Below are positions 1 through 8,794 of a stretch of 12,991 nt of DNA, piece by piece; the stretch's first letter is position 1; each line of letters starts with the position of its first letter. The DNA comes from Mucidula mucida (taxonomy: Eukaryota; Basidiomycota; Agaricomycetes; Agaricales; Physalacriaceae). The notes under the pieces were generated by a model that had not been told where the DNA came from, did not search any database, and worked only from the letters and a program-made list of their open reading frames with translations. The translations under genes were made by a program, and so were the position numbers. The stretch spans positions 1 to 12,991 of the forward strand of contig JADNYV010000910.1 of the NCBI GenBank assembly GCA_015501055.1. The letters run 5' to 3'.

Positions 1-61
1 ATTATACGCGTCGTGAGTTCGCATGACGTTGCCTGCGTTTGCGCATTATCTCAAGTAACTG

Positions 62-123
62 CCAGATCCCCCGCTAGCGTGTGTTTACGCTGTGCTGTCT
101 GATCTGGTTGGGTGGGACCCAAC
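62..123. repeat. Nested inverted repeats
   Basis: CCAGATC (62-68) is repeated inverted as GATCTGG (101-107). Starting at the same base, GTTGGGT (107-113), a GGG loop and ACCCAAC (117-123) form a second perfect 7-bp hairpin. The two could stack as adjacent stems. No transposon or terminator family is recognised, and short palindromes like these can arise by chance. Confidence 0.4.
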
Positions 124-619
124 AGAAGCTTGTCATAGTGCCCGTGTATACTATGTGCTGAACCTCAGCAGACGCGCTTCATATCCCGGAGAGAACCATC
201 ATTCCTATGAATCCACTTTACTGTTAGAGAAATGAGAGGAGACTGTTTGTTAGGTATAAGGCGCCGACCATACCCTTATTGGTAAGTTCTTGGTCATTCT
301 GTTTGCCTTCAGAGTAGAACACAAAAAGCGCGCGTCTACACTGAGGTTTCCCTGTTGAAGACGTGTTGCGTCGCCGAGCAGCAGGTTGCGATCCGCCATA
401 GACCTTGTTGATAACTGCAACAGGAAAGGAGAACCAGCCTGACCCAGAGCACCAAAAATCTTCTAGGTCACTCAAACGTTAGCTCGCTGGCAACAGAGAG
501 GGAGACTGCGGCTGGGGAGCGCGCAATTGAGCAAATGAAGCGCATACCAAGCGCGCCTAGATGACCCTTGTAGATGTCGACAGCAAGAGCGAATGAATAA
601 AAACGCATCACTGTGTATT

Positions 620-644
620 ATCTAAAACAAACCATCTAAAACAA
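620..644. repeat. Short tandem repeat, 14-base period
   Basis: ATCTAAAACAA occurs at 620-630 and again at 634-644, separated by ACC. It lies just downstream of the BTB gene stop codon and would be in its 3' region. No function can be assigned. Confidence 0.5.
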
Positions 645-670
645 GTGATACAAGGTGGAATAGTCGTCTT

Positions 671-1546
671 CTATATCCTGGTTTCCCACTTTTGGAGCCA
701 ACCATCGATGTCCTCCATAGCGGAGAACAGTATATTGGTATCAAATCGGTGCTGTGACACAACACCACGTAGATGTTCAGTCATTTCTGGGTGGCTTACG
801 TTTCCCGCATTCCGGAAACCGCCATAAGCCAGAGAAGATGCATGGACAGCCTCTCTGTACATGATCTGAGCACCAGCAATCTGTAAGAGACGTTGGCACA
901 TGAGGTAGAGAAAGCGAACACGCACCCATCTTCTGAAGAGTTCGGCTTCACCTCGAAGCTCCTTGATAGCAACAGGCAGACCAAACCTGAGAGTCTCTGG
1001 GGCAACACGATTCAGTATGCGATTGTTTCCCCGAAGTACGGCGTATCGAAGGATATGGAAAGGATGTACAGATTTGCGCTTCCTGTAGTATACATTCAAT
1101 ATTGATGTCACGGAAATCAGAAAGGCAAAGTCTTACTCGAGTGAGAGCTCGCATAGGTACACAAGCACCATGAACTGGTACTTATGAGCGGCAATCGCAA
1201 CACTGTAGAGGAGGTCGAACTCAAGGTCCTCGAGTTCAGGGTGTGGAGGATCAGGATAGATAAAAGCAAGAAGGATGCGTAGAACTGCCGCTGGCTCATT
1301 GAGATGGACAGGATCGTCGGCCTGGGAGGTCGGCGGCGGTGCCGGAAAGATGGACGATGCGGATCGGAGGTTACTGCTGTGGATCTTGAAGCGAGTGCCA
1401 TCCGATGACATTATACACACGTCGGCGTCGCTGGCACTGACTGTAGAAATGTTACGATGGGATTACAAAAAGGATGATTTGGACTCACAATCAGGATCAT
1501 CGCGCGGCTCCTCGTTGGGCGCTGGACTAGGTGGAGCAACGTCCAT
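671..1546 (-). CDS. BTB/POZ domain protein, three exons, 257 aa
   Basis: Exons on the minus strand are 1546-1489, 1440-1137 and 1082-671. They join in frame to 774 nt (257 aa plus TAG). The start ATG at 1546-1544 was chosen because splicing the first intron restores the motif FSASDADVCIMSSDGTRF, the usual opening of basidiomycete BTB proteins. The BTB fold covers about residues 20-120, including the EPAAVLRILLAFIYP segment and the KYQF helix. The following HPFHILRYAV segment and helical tail match the C-terminal region usual in this fungal family. BTB domains mediate dimerisation and, in some proteins, recruitment to Cullin-3 ubiquitin ligases. No Kelch, MATH or zinc-finger partner domain is present, so the partner is unknown. 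The gene is intact, unlike the retroelements to its right. Family assignment comes from recognition of the sequence pattern; the exact role is not known. Confidence 0.85.
1083..1136 (-). other. Intron 2 of the BTB gene (54 bases)
   Basis: The minus strand reads GTAAGA at the donor and CTACAG at the acceptor, with a possible branch site at GTGAC. Without splicing the frame stops at a TAA spanning the donor. With splicing it runs on through another 137 residues. Confidence 0.88.
1441..1488 (-). other. Intron 1 of the BTB gene (48 bases)
   Basis: The minus strand reads GTGAGT at the donor and CTACAG at the acceptor. It splits a codon after its first base. Removing it joins an acidic, proline-rich 19-residue start to the BTB domain in frame. 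Confidence 0.85.
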
Positions 1547-2214
1547 GGTGGTAGGCAGGATCAAGAGATACGGGGTGCCTCATGTTGGCCAGCGTGGGTA
1601 TTCACCATCATCCCCGTGATCCTGGAATTGATGTCGAGGAGAAGGGATATTGGGCGAGAAGCCTCCGTTTCAGCTTGAATCAGAACGCCCATTGAGGACG
1701 GTGTCAAGATGCATCGCTTCACAGTAGTTGATGTTCTCCGACAACGCTCAGGTTTGCAGATGCGCGTCATGTAAGCGTCTGCGCGGGCGACGCGATTGCC
1801 CGCTAGTGTGTACACTGCACGCCTATATCCTTTCGGCAGATCTATTTCGAGATTCGGATAAGCGGTCGTGGTGGTCGTCAGGTCGTGGCTGTGCCGCGTA
1901 ACCCTTGCCTTCTTGAGCGATCACGATTCACCTCCTTCCGCCTTGCTCACTTTTGCGGCACAATCTAGCTAGCGCTCCTGCCTTGCTCTGAACGGTCACT
2001 TCCTTACTTTTGCACTATCAGCTTTGTATGGCTCATATCTCGTCTTCAATAGCCCTCGCAAACAATCATTCAACCGCTGTTGCCATTCATAGGCGCGCAG
2101 GTACCTTTGCAACTCGAAGATACAGTATACCGCGCAACCTCACAGCGTACTAGTCGCGCGCTCCTCCGAACGACGCACATTTGCAAGCCTTAGTAAAAAG
2201 CACCAACAACCAAA
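1547..2214. promoter_or_regulatory. Upstream region between two divergent transcription units
   Basis: This stretch separates the BTB start (minus) from a possible plus-strand start at 2215 and would carry both promoters if the latter is real. I see no clear TATA box. The part next to 2215 is rich in pyrimidines and ends CAACAACCAAAATG, typical of fungal 5' untranslated leaders. Short open frames here (for example 1561-1815 minus, or from ATG 2029 plus) resemble nothing I know. Confidence 0.35.
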
Positions 2215-2362
2215 ATGCATTTTCTTTCTTGGAGGTAAGTGATGTCTGTATTGTCAATCACCGTCTCAATTTCCCCTTAGAAACACTATCACATACCACG
2301 CCTTGTCAGACCCTTTCCCCGTCGCAGCCCGTCCACTACAGCACCAGACCTTGAATGCATGA
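2215..2362 (+). CDS. Possible small spliced ORF, 33 aa, unrecognised
   Basis: ATG at 2215 lies in a good fungal context (CAACCAAAATG). Twenty bases later comes a consensus donor GTAAGT, and the acceptor CCCCTTAG ends at 2280, giving a 46-base intron (2235-2280). Splicing gives 33 codons to TGA at 2360-2362. It could be a real microprotein, a leader ORF, or the first exon of a longer gene whose exons I have not resolved. Another frame of exon 2 stays open to 2505 and could be entered by a different first exon. The product resembles nothing I know. Confidence 0.2.
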
Positions 2363-2492
2363 TTCTACAACAACCCGCTGCCGCCATTTCTGTTGACAGC
2401 GGGCCGACATTGAGCCTACTTCCAGGCACGGTGTCGGCGGATGAGTACTGTAGAAACGTGCAGCCAAGGATAATTGGATTACACTGGAAAGA

Positions 2493-2839
2493 ATGGTCAT
2501 GAAGGATGGCTTGCGGGGTACAGGTTTGATTTCCGATTCAAGCGAACATCTATTCGCGCCATTGTTTATGCGAAGGTGAGTGTTTTTCTCTTGCCGTACA
2601 TGTATTCTAAAGCAACCTACTCATTATTCTGAAGTGCTTGTAAATTGCCCTCTCGCGACTCCTTCACATTTGTACACCAAACCGTTTCAACGGCCCGGAC
2701 GTGTCGTCGAGCCATCTTGAACGCACCTTTCAAGAAGTCTGCGGTTTGCTTTAATGAGTTCGAATTCGTATACTTGTCGACCCCGGGCGATGTTTCCATC
2801 AAAGGAAATCATTGTAATCGTCTGCTTACAGAAATGTGA
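2493..2839 (+). CDS. Possible two-exon ORF, 95 aa, unrecognised
   Basis: An exon from ATG 2493 to 2575 joins across a consensus intron (2576-2634: donor GTGAGT, acceptor TCTGAAG, possible branch TTCTAA, 59 bases) to a second exon ending at TGA 2837-2839. The reading frame is kept, giving 288 nt. The first exon frame is open back to 2455, just after a possible acceptor CTGTAG, so more exons may lie upstream. No domain is recognised. The splice consensus is the main support. It could also be a decayed gene. Confidence 0.25.
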
Positions 2840-3967
2840 TACCAGCAGGAAAAGTGCCTTAAATTGTATGGCTCTTGCTTGATCCAGTAACTGCACCAGC
2901 CTTGATTGGTTGCGACAACCCACATTCACTGAGATCCATCATTGTAGCTGTGAACAAATTTCTGTCCATATCATCTGTACCTTCCCTCATTAGCAGACTT
3001 TTTCTGGGCTCAACGGTTGCTCAACTGACGAGGACAAGACTGTGCTTGATGCCCCGTTCATTGTTGGTTGACCGTCCGGCAATTGGAGTTGCCATGTCCC
3101 GTTCAACCGTCAAGAATTGGCCCGTTGGGCCAGATTTGAGACAACTCGGGTTGGGCGAATCATTGGACTTTGGATTACAGAGACAACTAGAGGCTACTTG
3201 GGCAAGTTAGACTTTGCAGCTCAGGGGTGCCTCTCTGGATGATTGCCGGTCCTCAACCTTTTCCTTGTGGGCGGATGTGACCCGCGGAATATGAGCCATG
3301 TTGTTCATCTCGTCGATGCAAGGGAGGCGCCGCGCTCTGATGGTACGTCGTTGGTCATACATGAGCTTGCTAAATCAACCCGTTTCCCAGCCCTCGTATT
3401 TATGCTGCGCGCCGACGTACATGCTTCAACGTTGCACAATTCGGATCACACATAACACTGTTTTTAATCACTAATGCCAGCTTCAATAAGGATAGCTTGC
3501 TGCACAAAGGGGATCACAGCTCAGTGGTTGCAGTCTGCTATACGCTTTCCGGATCTCTGCTCCTTCAGATGAATGTATTTAAAGGTGCCTATCTGCTCGT
3601 ACAGGCGGACTGTGGACAACACGTGCTTCCAGTTAATGAATGAATTGTGAGTACTAGTGCAACCTAAGTGTGACCAACATTGTTAACCAACGGACACCAA
3701 AACTGCCACATCTTCAACATGTACAACTCTCTCAGGCAAACCCTAGAGGCAAAACCAACTGCGTACTCCCAGCATTTGTGACTGTATTTGATGTAAACAT
3801 TGCGGGTATCCTCCCATTGCGCGTGTTATTGCAATTTAGAAGAGATCAGTATTGTTGTCTCTATCTCCGCTCTGAGTAATCAAGGAGACGCCCACAAGAG
3901 AAGGAACTCGCTGACAAGTATGGACGGCATGACTGCAACTTGAATGTTAGTCAGTAAAGGGAGAAGG

Positions 3968-4024
3968 TCCGCCATAATAGTGGGCCTGGGAAGCGACATG
4001 GGAGTTTCCCCATGTTGTGGCGGA
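3968..4024. repeat. Composite stem-loop
   Basis: TCCGCCA (3968-3974) pairs with TGGCGGA (4018-4024). Inside, CGACATGGG (3994-4002) pairs with CCCATGTTG (4009-4017) around a 6-base loop, with one G-T pair. The two right arms abut, so the stems could stack, with a 19-base bulge on the left side. It may be a structured RNA, part of a small transposon, or chance. Confidence 0.4.
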
Positions 4025-4497
4025 TCATATTTGTTTCTTAGGCTTCAAGTAGCTTTTCCGAGTCTTATCTTTACTACTGCTTCAAACTTATGTAGATAAA
4101 AGTGTATACACATTAGAATCTGCCAAAGACCATTGAGACTCAAATCTCAATTCTTTGCGCAGTTAAACACATAATTGCTGAACGGACCCGCAGTCTCGTT
4201 ACACCGGATTTTGCTGCAAGCTCAATCCAATTACCAGGCTCTTCCCAAAGCAAGCTCAAAAGAAGTTTGCCTATTCGGCTCCTTGTGACCTGTGACTGAC
4301 AAATTGAATCCCCCGGTGCTTATGGCGGGGATCATATGTCAACTTGGAAATCCTCTACACAACCGGCTTCCGCTGAGGATTCATGAAGTTATGTAGATCT
4401 TCTCCTAATACTATAGGCTACAGGTGAATGAATGTTCTTAGTTATTATGTGCTTCCAGCATGAATCTGATGTGCTTAAAATGGAATCAATGGCCCAG

Positions 4498-4574
4498 AAC
4501 AACAATAATTCATACACTGCCTTAAAGTGGTGGTGAGCATCTGAAGGGTCCAAGGCAGTCTGCTTGTTGTTGTT
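4498..4574. repeat. Imperfect inverted repeat
   Basis: The left arm (4498-4523) starts AACAACAA and ends CACTGCCTT. The right arm (4552-4574) starts AAGGCAGT and ends TTGTTGTT. The ends of the arms pair well and the middles poorly, around a 28-base loop. No target duplication is evident. It may be a remnant of a small non-autonomous element. Confidence 0.35.
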
Positions 4575-4846
4575 TAGTAGCAGTGTCTACCAGCCAACAT
4601 GTAGAAGTGTGAATGCTCTTTTTAATAGTGCTTACCACATCAACATCTGAGCCTGCGGAGAGGCATGAACCACAGGTTTATATCATATTCAAGTCTATTA
4701 GTGCAAATGAATTTTGAATTTATGTCAATAAGGATGTGTTAGCAACTGACTATAGTCAGTCACAAGACTAAACCAGGTACCACAGCAAGAACTAAAGGAG
4801 AAAGTGTTTGTGTTTGTAAGACTAGGCTAGGCCAGGTGTATAAACG

Positions 4847-4858
4847 AGATCGGAACTA
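4847..4858 (-). promoter_or_regulatory. Predicted RNA 5' end / self-primer sequence, copy 1 LTR
   Basis: The minus strand reads TAGTTCCGATCT, identical to the copy 2 self-primer at 9896-9907 even though neighbouring bases differ. The matching primer binding site of copy 1 would lie beside its 5' LTR, outside this window. Confidence 0.6.
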
Positions 4859-4883
4859 AAGTACAATGATGCTACGCTACTGC

Positions 4884-4890
4884 TTATATA
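4884..4890 (-). promoter_or_regulatory. TATA box of the copy 1 LTR
   Basis: TATATAA on the minus strand, identical to the one in the copy 2 LTR. The predicted RNA start is near 4857, about 33 bases downstream. As a 3' LTR, this promoter would direct RNA leftward into host DNA. Confidence 0.65.
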
Positions 4891-4975
4891 CTAGTAAGTC
4901 TGTGTTTGGGACTCCTTGTCCATACATGTTTCTACTAGGAATAACTCCACGCCCTTGACCCAGTGTTGTATGCTA

Positions 4976-6313
4976 CTAGTCCGTGAAACCATTAAATACA
5001 AGTGGTAACTGCATGTAAGTAATAATACTGAAACAACCATGTGTGCTACAAGTGTCGGTGGTGTGTATACAATAGGAAGTCCATGAGGTATCAGCATGTA
5101 TGATGTCATCCATGTGTTGGGCGTGTGTCCGACATGAGTACGGCTTTGGTAATGAAAAGAAGTATGATCGGTGACGAAACAGATGATGAAACAGTCCGTT
5201 GATTGATAAGACAAGCCCCCGATAAGATATGATGAGATGTGAAAATGTGAAAATATGGCAATTCATAACATCACCCCCTCCTGAAGGCACAAGTTCCATT
5301 CTGCGCCAGAGTTGCTCCATAAGGGCTGCAGAGGGTAGCGTAACATTGAGGGGTTTGATATCAGGCGGTGGCATGGGTTGGAATAAATGGGATGGAAACT
5401 GCGATATAGGAACTTGAATTCGAGCAAGCACAGATGGCTTCGGCTTGTTCGGATACTGTTGGTGGAAATCACGGATAGCTTTGTCGGCATTCTTAAGATT
5501 GCATGCCAGTTCCCATGTCTGCTCGTGTGTGCCATAACCCTTCCAGTGAACCTTGTATTGGAAACCCCCGCGGTACTTCCGGGAATTAACCACTTTCTCA
5601 ACCTCCCATTCCAGCTCAGCGCCTTCCAACACCAGTGGCGGACGCGTGTCTTGGGGTTGTGTCGGAAACTGGGGCTCGTGATAAGGTATCAACAGGGCTT
5701 CATTGAACACGGGATGGATGCTCTTCCACGTGTGAGGGATCTGGAGCTTGTAAGAACTTGTCCCGACTTTCTTGATCACTTTGAACGGCCCAAAGCGTTT
5801 GTTATCAAGCTTCTTCATTGGTTGGTCCGTGCTGAGATTTGTCCCTTCCAGCCATACTTTGTTGCCCTCCTTGTACTCTACTGCCTCTGTCCGCTTCCTA
5901 TCATAAAACTGTTTCATGTCCTCCTTTGCCATCTTCAATGCTGACCCCACTTCGTCCCATGTCTTCCTCATGCTGTCGGCAAACTCCTGCGTAGTCTCAT
6001 TTCTTGATGCCGTTTTTGAAGTGGTGCCTTTGTAGGGGTGTCTGCCCATGTCTGCAAAGAACAGAGTGACTTTGGTTGCCAAGTGTACCCGATCATTGTA
6101 CACAAATTCGGCAGAGGGTAACCATCCATGCCAGTCGTTCTGATGGTAATTGATGAATAACCGTAGGCAATGTTCTATCTCTTGGTTCAACCGTTCTGTT
6201 TGCCCATTTGCCTGTGGATGGTACGTCATCGTGAAGTTTCCTTCAATGCCCAACAGCCGGTACAACTCCTTCATGAAGCGTGAGTGATATTGCGGCCCTT
6301 GATTATGTATCAT
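4976..6313 (-). pseudogene. pol: Copy 1 pol, 3' part: integrase core (second half), GPY/F module, chromodomain
   Basis: This 445-codon frame is the longest intact piece of copy 1. Residues 4-50 hold the end of the DDE integrase core: the NQGPQY segment (normally DRGPQF) and the catalytic Glu in NGQTE (residue 40). KRFGPFKVI to LLIPY (about 172-211) is the GPY/F module. Residues 233-285 form a chromodomain with EWEVEK, HWKGY and TWE, which in other chromoviruses binds histone marks and steers integration to heterochromatin. The catalytic Asp of the DRG motif is Asn here (codon 6304-6302), so the enzyme is probably dead. The frame does not stop before the LTR: it crosses the polypurine tract at about residue 347 and ends inside the LTR at 4976. 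The ATG at 6313 only marks where the frame opens; the protein would start far upstream. Confidence 0.9.
5271..5282 (-). promoter_or_regulatory. Polypurine tract of copy 1
   Basis: AGGAGGGGGTGA on the minus strand directly abuts the 3' LTR. This is the expected place for the plus-strand DNA primer left by RNase H in LTR elements. It also lies inside the open pol frame. Confidence 0.8.
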
Positions 6314-6785
6314 CTATTGCGGCAATCCATGTATGGGAAAGATGTGATCGTGGTAAATACGAGCCATGCCTTCCGACGTCAGGGTGATGTGTGTTGGTAT
6401 AATACATAACCACTTTGTGAAATGATCTACTGATTGCATTGTATCCTCCCGACTTCGGCAACTCGCTGATCATGTCCGTCCTGACTTTCTCTCATGGTTC
6501 ACTTGGTACATCTATAGAATGGAGGGGTGCAGCCGGCTTTGTGCGATGTGACTTTGTAACTTGGCATTTTTAACACCCTTCTACGTATTTGCGGATGTCT
6601 CAGCTGATTCCTGGCCACAAATAGGTGCGTGTAATCAACTCGAGAGTCTTGTATTGTCCCGGATGCCCTGCAAGCTGTGCGTCATGGTGCATTCCAATAA
6701 CTCTTCCCCGCAATTCCTTGTCCTTCGGTATGTAAATACGATCTTTCCACATAATAAGTCCATTGTCCTTCTCTTCTCTTCCCAT
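6314..6785 (-). pseudogene. pol: Copy 1 pol: integrase zinc finger and first half of the core, broken
   Basis: The HHCC finger is visible: GMHHDAQLAGHPG followed by TYLWPGIS in the frame ending at 6600, then a GC-stop-KC pair just beyond. The first catalytic Asp lies in a TDMISELP segment further on. In-frame stops and frameshifts interrupt the stretch, including a TGA where relatives have Trp before the first Asp. Homology continues into the next segment at 6313. No intact integrase could be made from this copy. Confidence 0.8.
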
Positions 6786-7437
6786 CCTTTTTCCTTGTTT
6801 TCTAATGCTTTTTGTACGTATCTATCCTTGTTTCCTTTTCTTTGTTTGATTTTGTTAAGTAATTCGTCCTCCAGTGTAGCTACTGTATGTAAAGAAAATT
6901 GAATTTGTGATATAAAAAACTCCGGTTTTAGCAAAACAACGTTTTTGTTATCTTTTTCCCCCTTCTCAAGGCCTGTCATCCTTGACAAGGCATCAGCTTT
7001 TCCCATCATCCTGCCTGGCTTATGAATCATCTGTATGTCATATTCTGCCAACTCCGTAACCCATTGCGCCTGCCTCCGGTTCAACTTCTGCGGCTTTTTG
7101 AAGTACTGAAGGTTTTGATGATCAGTGAAAACCTCCACTGTCTCCTTAGCGCCTAGGAGATATTGCCGCCAGTCGTGATTGAGTCCATAATAGCCATCAT
7201 CTCTTTGTCGTAGATCTTATAATTGCGCTCCACTTCGTTCAGCGCGCAATACCGAAAGGCTACTGGTCTCCATTTTCTGTCACAAACTGGGAAAGAACCA
7301 CCCCGTTTGCATAGTTCGAGGAGTCGCCTCAACTCAAACTTGCCATTGTTGTGTGGTACAATCAGAACGGGTTCTTCTGTCATCCTCCGTTTCAACTCCT
7401 CAAACGCCTTATGCTGTCCTCTCCCCAAACCCATCAC
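6786..7437 (-). pseudogene. pol: Copy 1 pol: RNase H domain, frameshifted
   Basis: Two overlapping pieces are seen. The first (7437-7153) has the thumb/connection segment PVLIVPHNNGKFE and then RPVAF, ALNEVERNYKIYDKEMMAI. The second (7138 downward) has VFTDHQNLQYF, RRQAQWVTELAEYD and HKPGRMMGKADALSR, typical of Ty3/gypsy RNase H with its late Asp residues. The first catalytic Asp region sits in another frame: around 7310-7330 the DNA would read an Asp-Ser-Ser segment one frame away, so a one-base loss split the domain. The rest, down to 6786, is the charged linker to integrase. Confidence 0.82.
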
Positions 7438-7586
7438 CCTTCCCGGTTAACAATGTCAACGGTTTGCTACTCCCGCAAATCCCCAATGAAACGTCGGTAG
7501 AAATTGCAGAAGCCCAGAATGACTGTACTTCCTTCTTCTTGTCGGCTCCTCCATTCCTTCACTAGGCCACTTTTGCCGGATTCATC

Positions 7587-8190
7587 TTACTTCTCCTCCT
7601 CAACAATAACTCCTAAGTAGTCTACAGTATGTGCCTCAAAACTACATTTCTCGGGTTTTAAATACAACTTATTTACTCGTAATATCTCTAGTACTCGTTG
7701 TACAATATGCCTATGTTCTTCCAACGTGTTCGTAAAGATAAGTATGTCATCCAAGTAAACTATAACATGTCCTTCATCAATCAGCTCCTTCAGAATGTGA
7801 TTCATGAACCGGCGAGTTTGTAAGTCTGAAAAACATGACTGAGGGCTCAAACAGGCCTCGTTTGTTCTAAACACCGCTTTCCACTCATCACCTTCTTTGA
7901 TCCGGATGTTATTGTAACCCTATCGGACATCCATCTTTGTGAACCACTTTGCTCCCTTCAACTTGTCGATAAGCTCCTGGATCAACGGCAAGGGTATTGG
8001 TGTTTCAACTTCCGATAATCCTGTACTGGCCGAAGGCTTCCATCCTTCTTTTTGACAAAGAAGAATGACGCCATAGGTGAAATTGATGGCCGTATGCGTC
8101 CCGTCCGTATGTTTTCTCCAGAACTCGTCTAACGCCTTCTGCTCGGATGGACTAAGGGGATAAACCTTGCAGTCAACCGGTTTGGAACCA
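7587..8190 (-). pseudogene. pol: Copy 1 pol: reverse transcriptase, broken
   Basis: The catalytic YLDD motif (VIVYLDDILIF) is at 7757-7746, in a frame ending at 7587 with KLYLKPEKCSFEAHTVDYLG, a usual Ty3/gypsy palm-to-thumb segment. Upstream in other frames are the [11 protein letters not shown] finger and KMDVR, carrying the first catalytic Asp. Compared with copy 2, copy 1 has lost about 16 bases near the [13 protein letters not shown] segment and about 14 bases just before FMNH, besides single-base changes. The fingers and palm are therefore present but in several frames. Confidence 0.87.
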
Positions 8191-8416
8191 GGCGTAAGTT
8201 CTATCGCGTGATCCCAGGGTCTTCGCTCCGGTAACTTGTCAAAGTCCGCCTTGCTGAATACATCGGAAATTCCTCGATGTAAGGTGCAGCAGCGGATGAA
8301 GGCTGTTGTGATCTCAGCTTTTCACCGCTTTTGCGATAGTTGTCCCAGTCCATCCAAACAACGCTCTCCCTCTTCCAACTTCTCTTCTACGTCTTCTCCT
8401 TCATCTTCCGGCGAGT

Positions 8417-8794
8417 CTACTCGGGTAGATAGCCGCAGCGGTCTGGGCATCGATCAAAAGTCAATGTGGATTCCGTCCAGTTGATCGTGGGGTTGTGATA
8501 TCGTAGCCAATCTAGCCCCAAAAAGATACTTGTTTTGCCGAGATTGGTGATGGCCAACTCAATCTTTTTGGCGTGATCTCCGATCTTCATCCGGACCTCC
8601 ACAAAACCTTCAATTGCTCCTCCCTCGTTTAGGGTTCCATCCGCATTGTAGACAGGGAGCTTGACCGGTAACTCCTTGATCGGGAGTCCGTTCTTCTCGA
8701 CAAATTCTTTATTGATACAAGAACCCGTTGCTCCACTGTCAAGGAGGGCACTCGTTTCCCATTCAGAGCCTGTGTGTACGCTCTCTATGGTTAC
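8417..8794 (-). pseudogene. pol: Copy 1 pol: retropepsin-like aspartic protease
   Basis: One frame is open on the minus strand from just after a TGA (8797-8795) to TAG at 8417. It holds the LLDSGATGSC active-site loop (Asp codon 8740-8738) and the second conserved segment FLGLDWLRYHNP, which follows the usual pattern of single-domain retroviral-type proteases that work as dimers. The TGA replaces CGA in copy 2 (11896-11898), a C-to-T change at a CpG. The active-site residues look intact, but the protease cannot be reached as part of a Gag-Pol product. Confidence 0.85.

Larger units (their letters stand above)
1..670. other. Intergenic region, no confident gene
   Basis: I see no supportable gene here. 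The longest open frame (224-475, minus) has no ATG at its 5' end, resembles no family I know and has no splice-site support. The stretch does hold a pair of nested inverted repeats at 62-123 and a short tandem repeat at 620-644. The part next to 671 is presumably the 3' untranslated region and terminator of the BTB gene, but I cannot place a polyadenylation site. Confidence 0.5.
2840..4736. other. Gene-poor intergenic stretch
   Basis: About 1.9 kb without a gene I can support. Open frames at 2875-3210, 3243-3455 and 3670-3879 are short and resemble nothing; the one at 2875 does not start with ATG. AT content rises toward the LTR. Two imperfect hairpins are listed separately (3968-4024 and 4498-4574). 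I see no tRNA gene and no recognisable transposon coding sequence. Confidence 0.5.
4737..5270 (-). repeat. 3' LTR of copy 1 (534 bp)
   Basis: Boundaries are set by comparison with the copy 2 LTR at 9484-10012. On the minus strand it starts TGTTATGAA and ends GCTAACA, so the ends are the inverted repeat TGTTA/TAACA. The two LTRs align along their whole length with many C/T and G/A differences and a few small indels. The TATA box and transcription-start region are conserved. Confidence 0.93.

Noticed and set aside
381..400. A stretch resembling a tRNA B box (GGTTGCGATCC)
   Set aside because: No matching A box at the right distance and no cloverleaf arms could be drawn around it.
224..475. Minus-strand open frame of 83 codons
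   Set aside because: It begins with TTG rather than ATG, resembles no family, and has no splice signals that would extend it.
2875..3210. Plus-strand open frame of 111 codons
   Set aside because: It starts at TTG and the first ATG is well inside. The sequence has no recognisable motif or exon structure.
4134..4153. Small hairpin ATTGAGA...TCTCAAT
   Set aside because: Seven base pairs in AT-rich DNA are expected by chance and nothing nearby supports a function.
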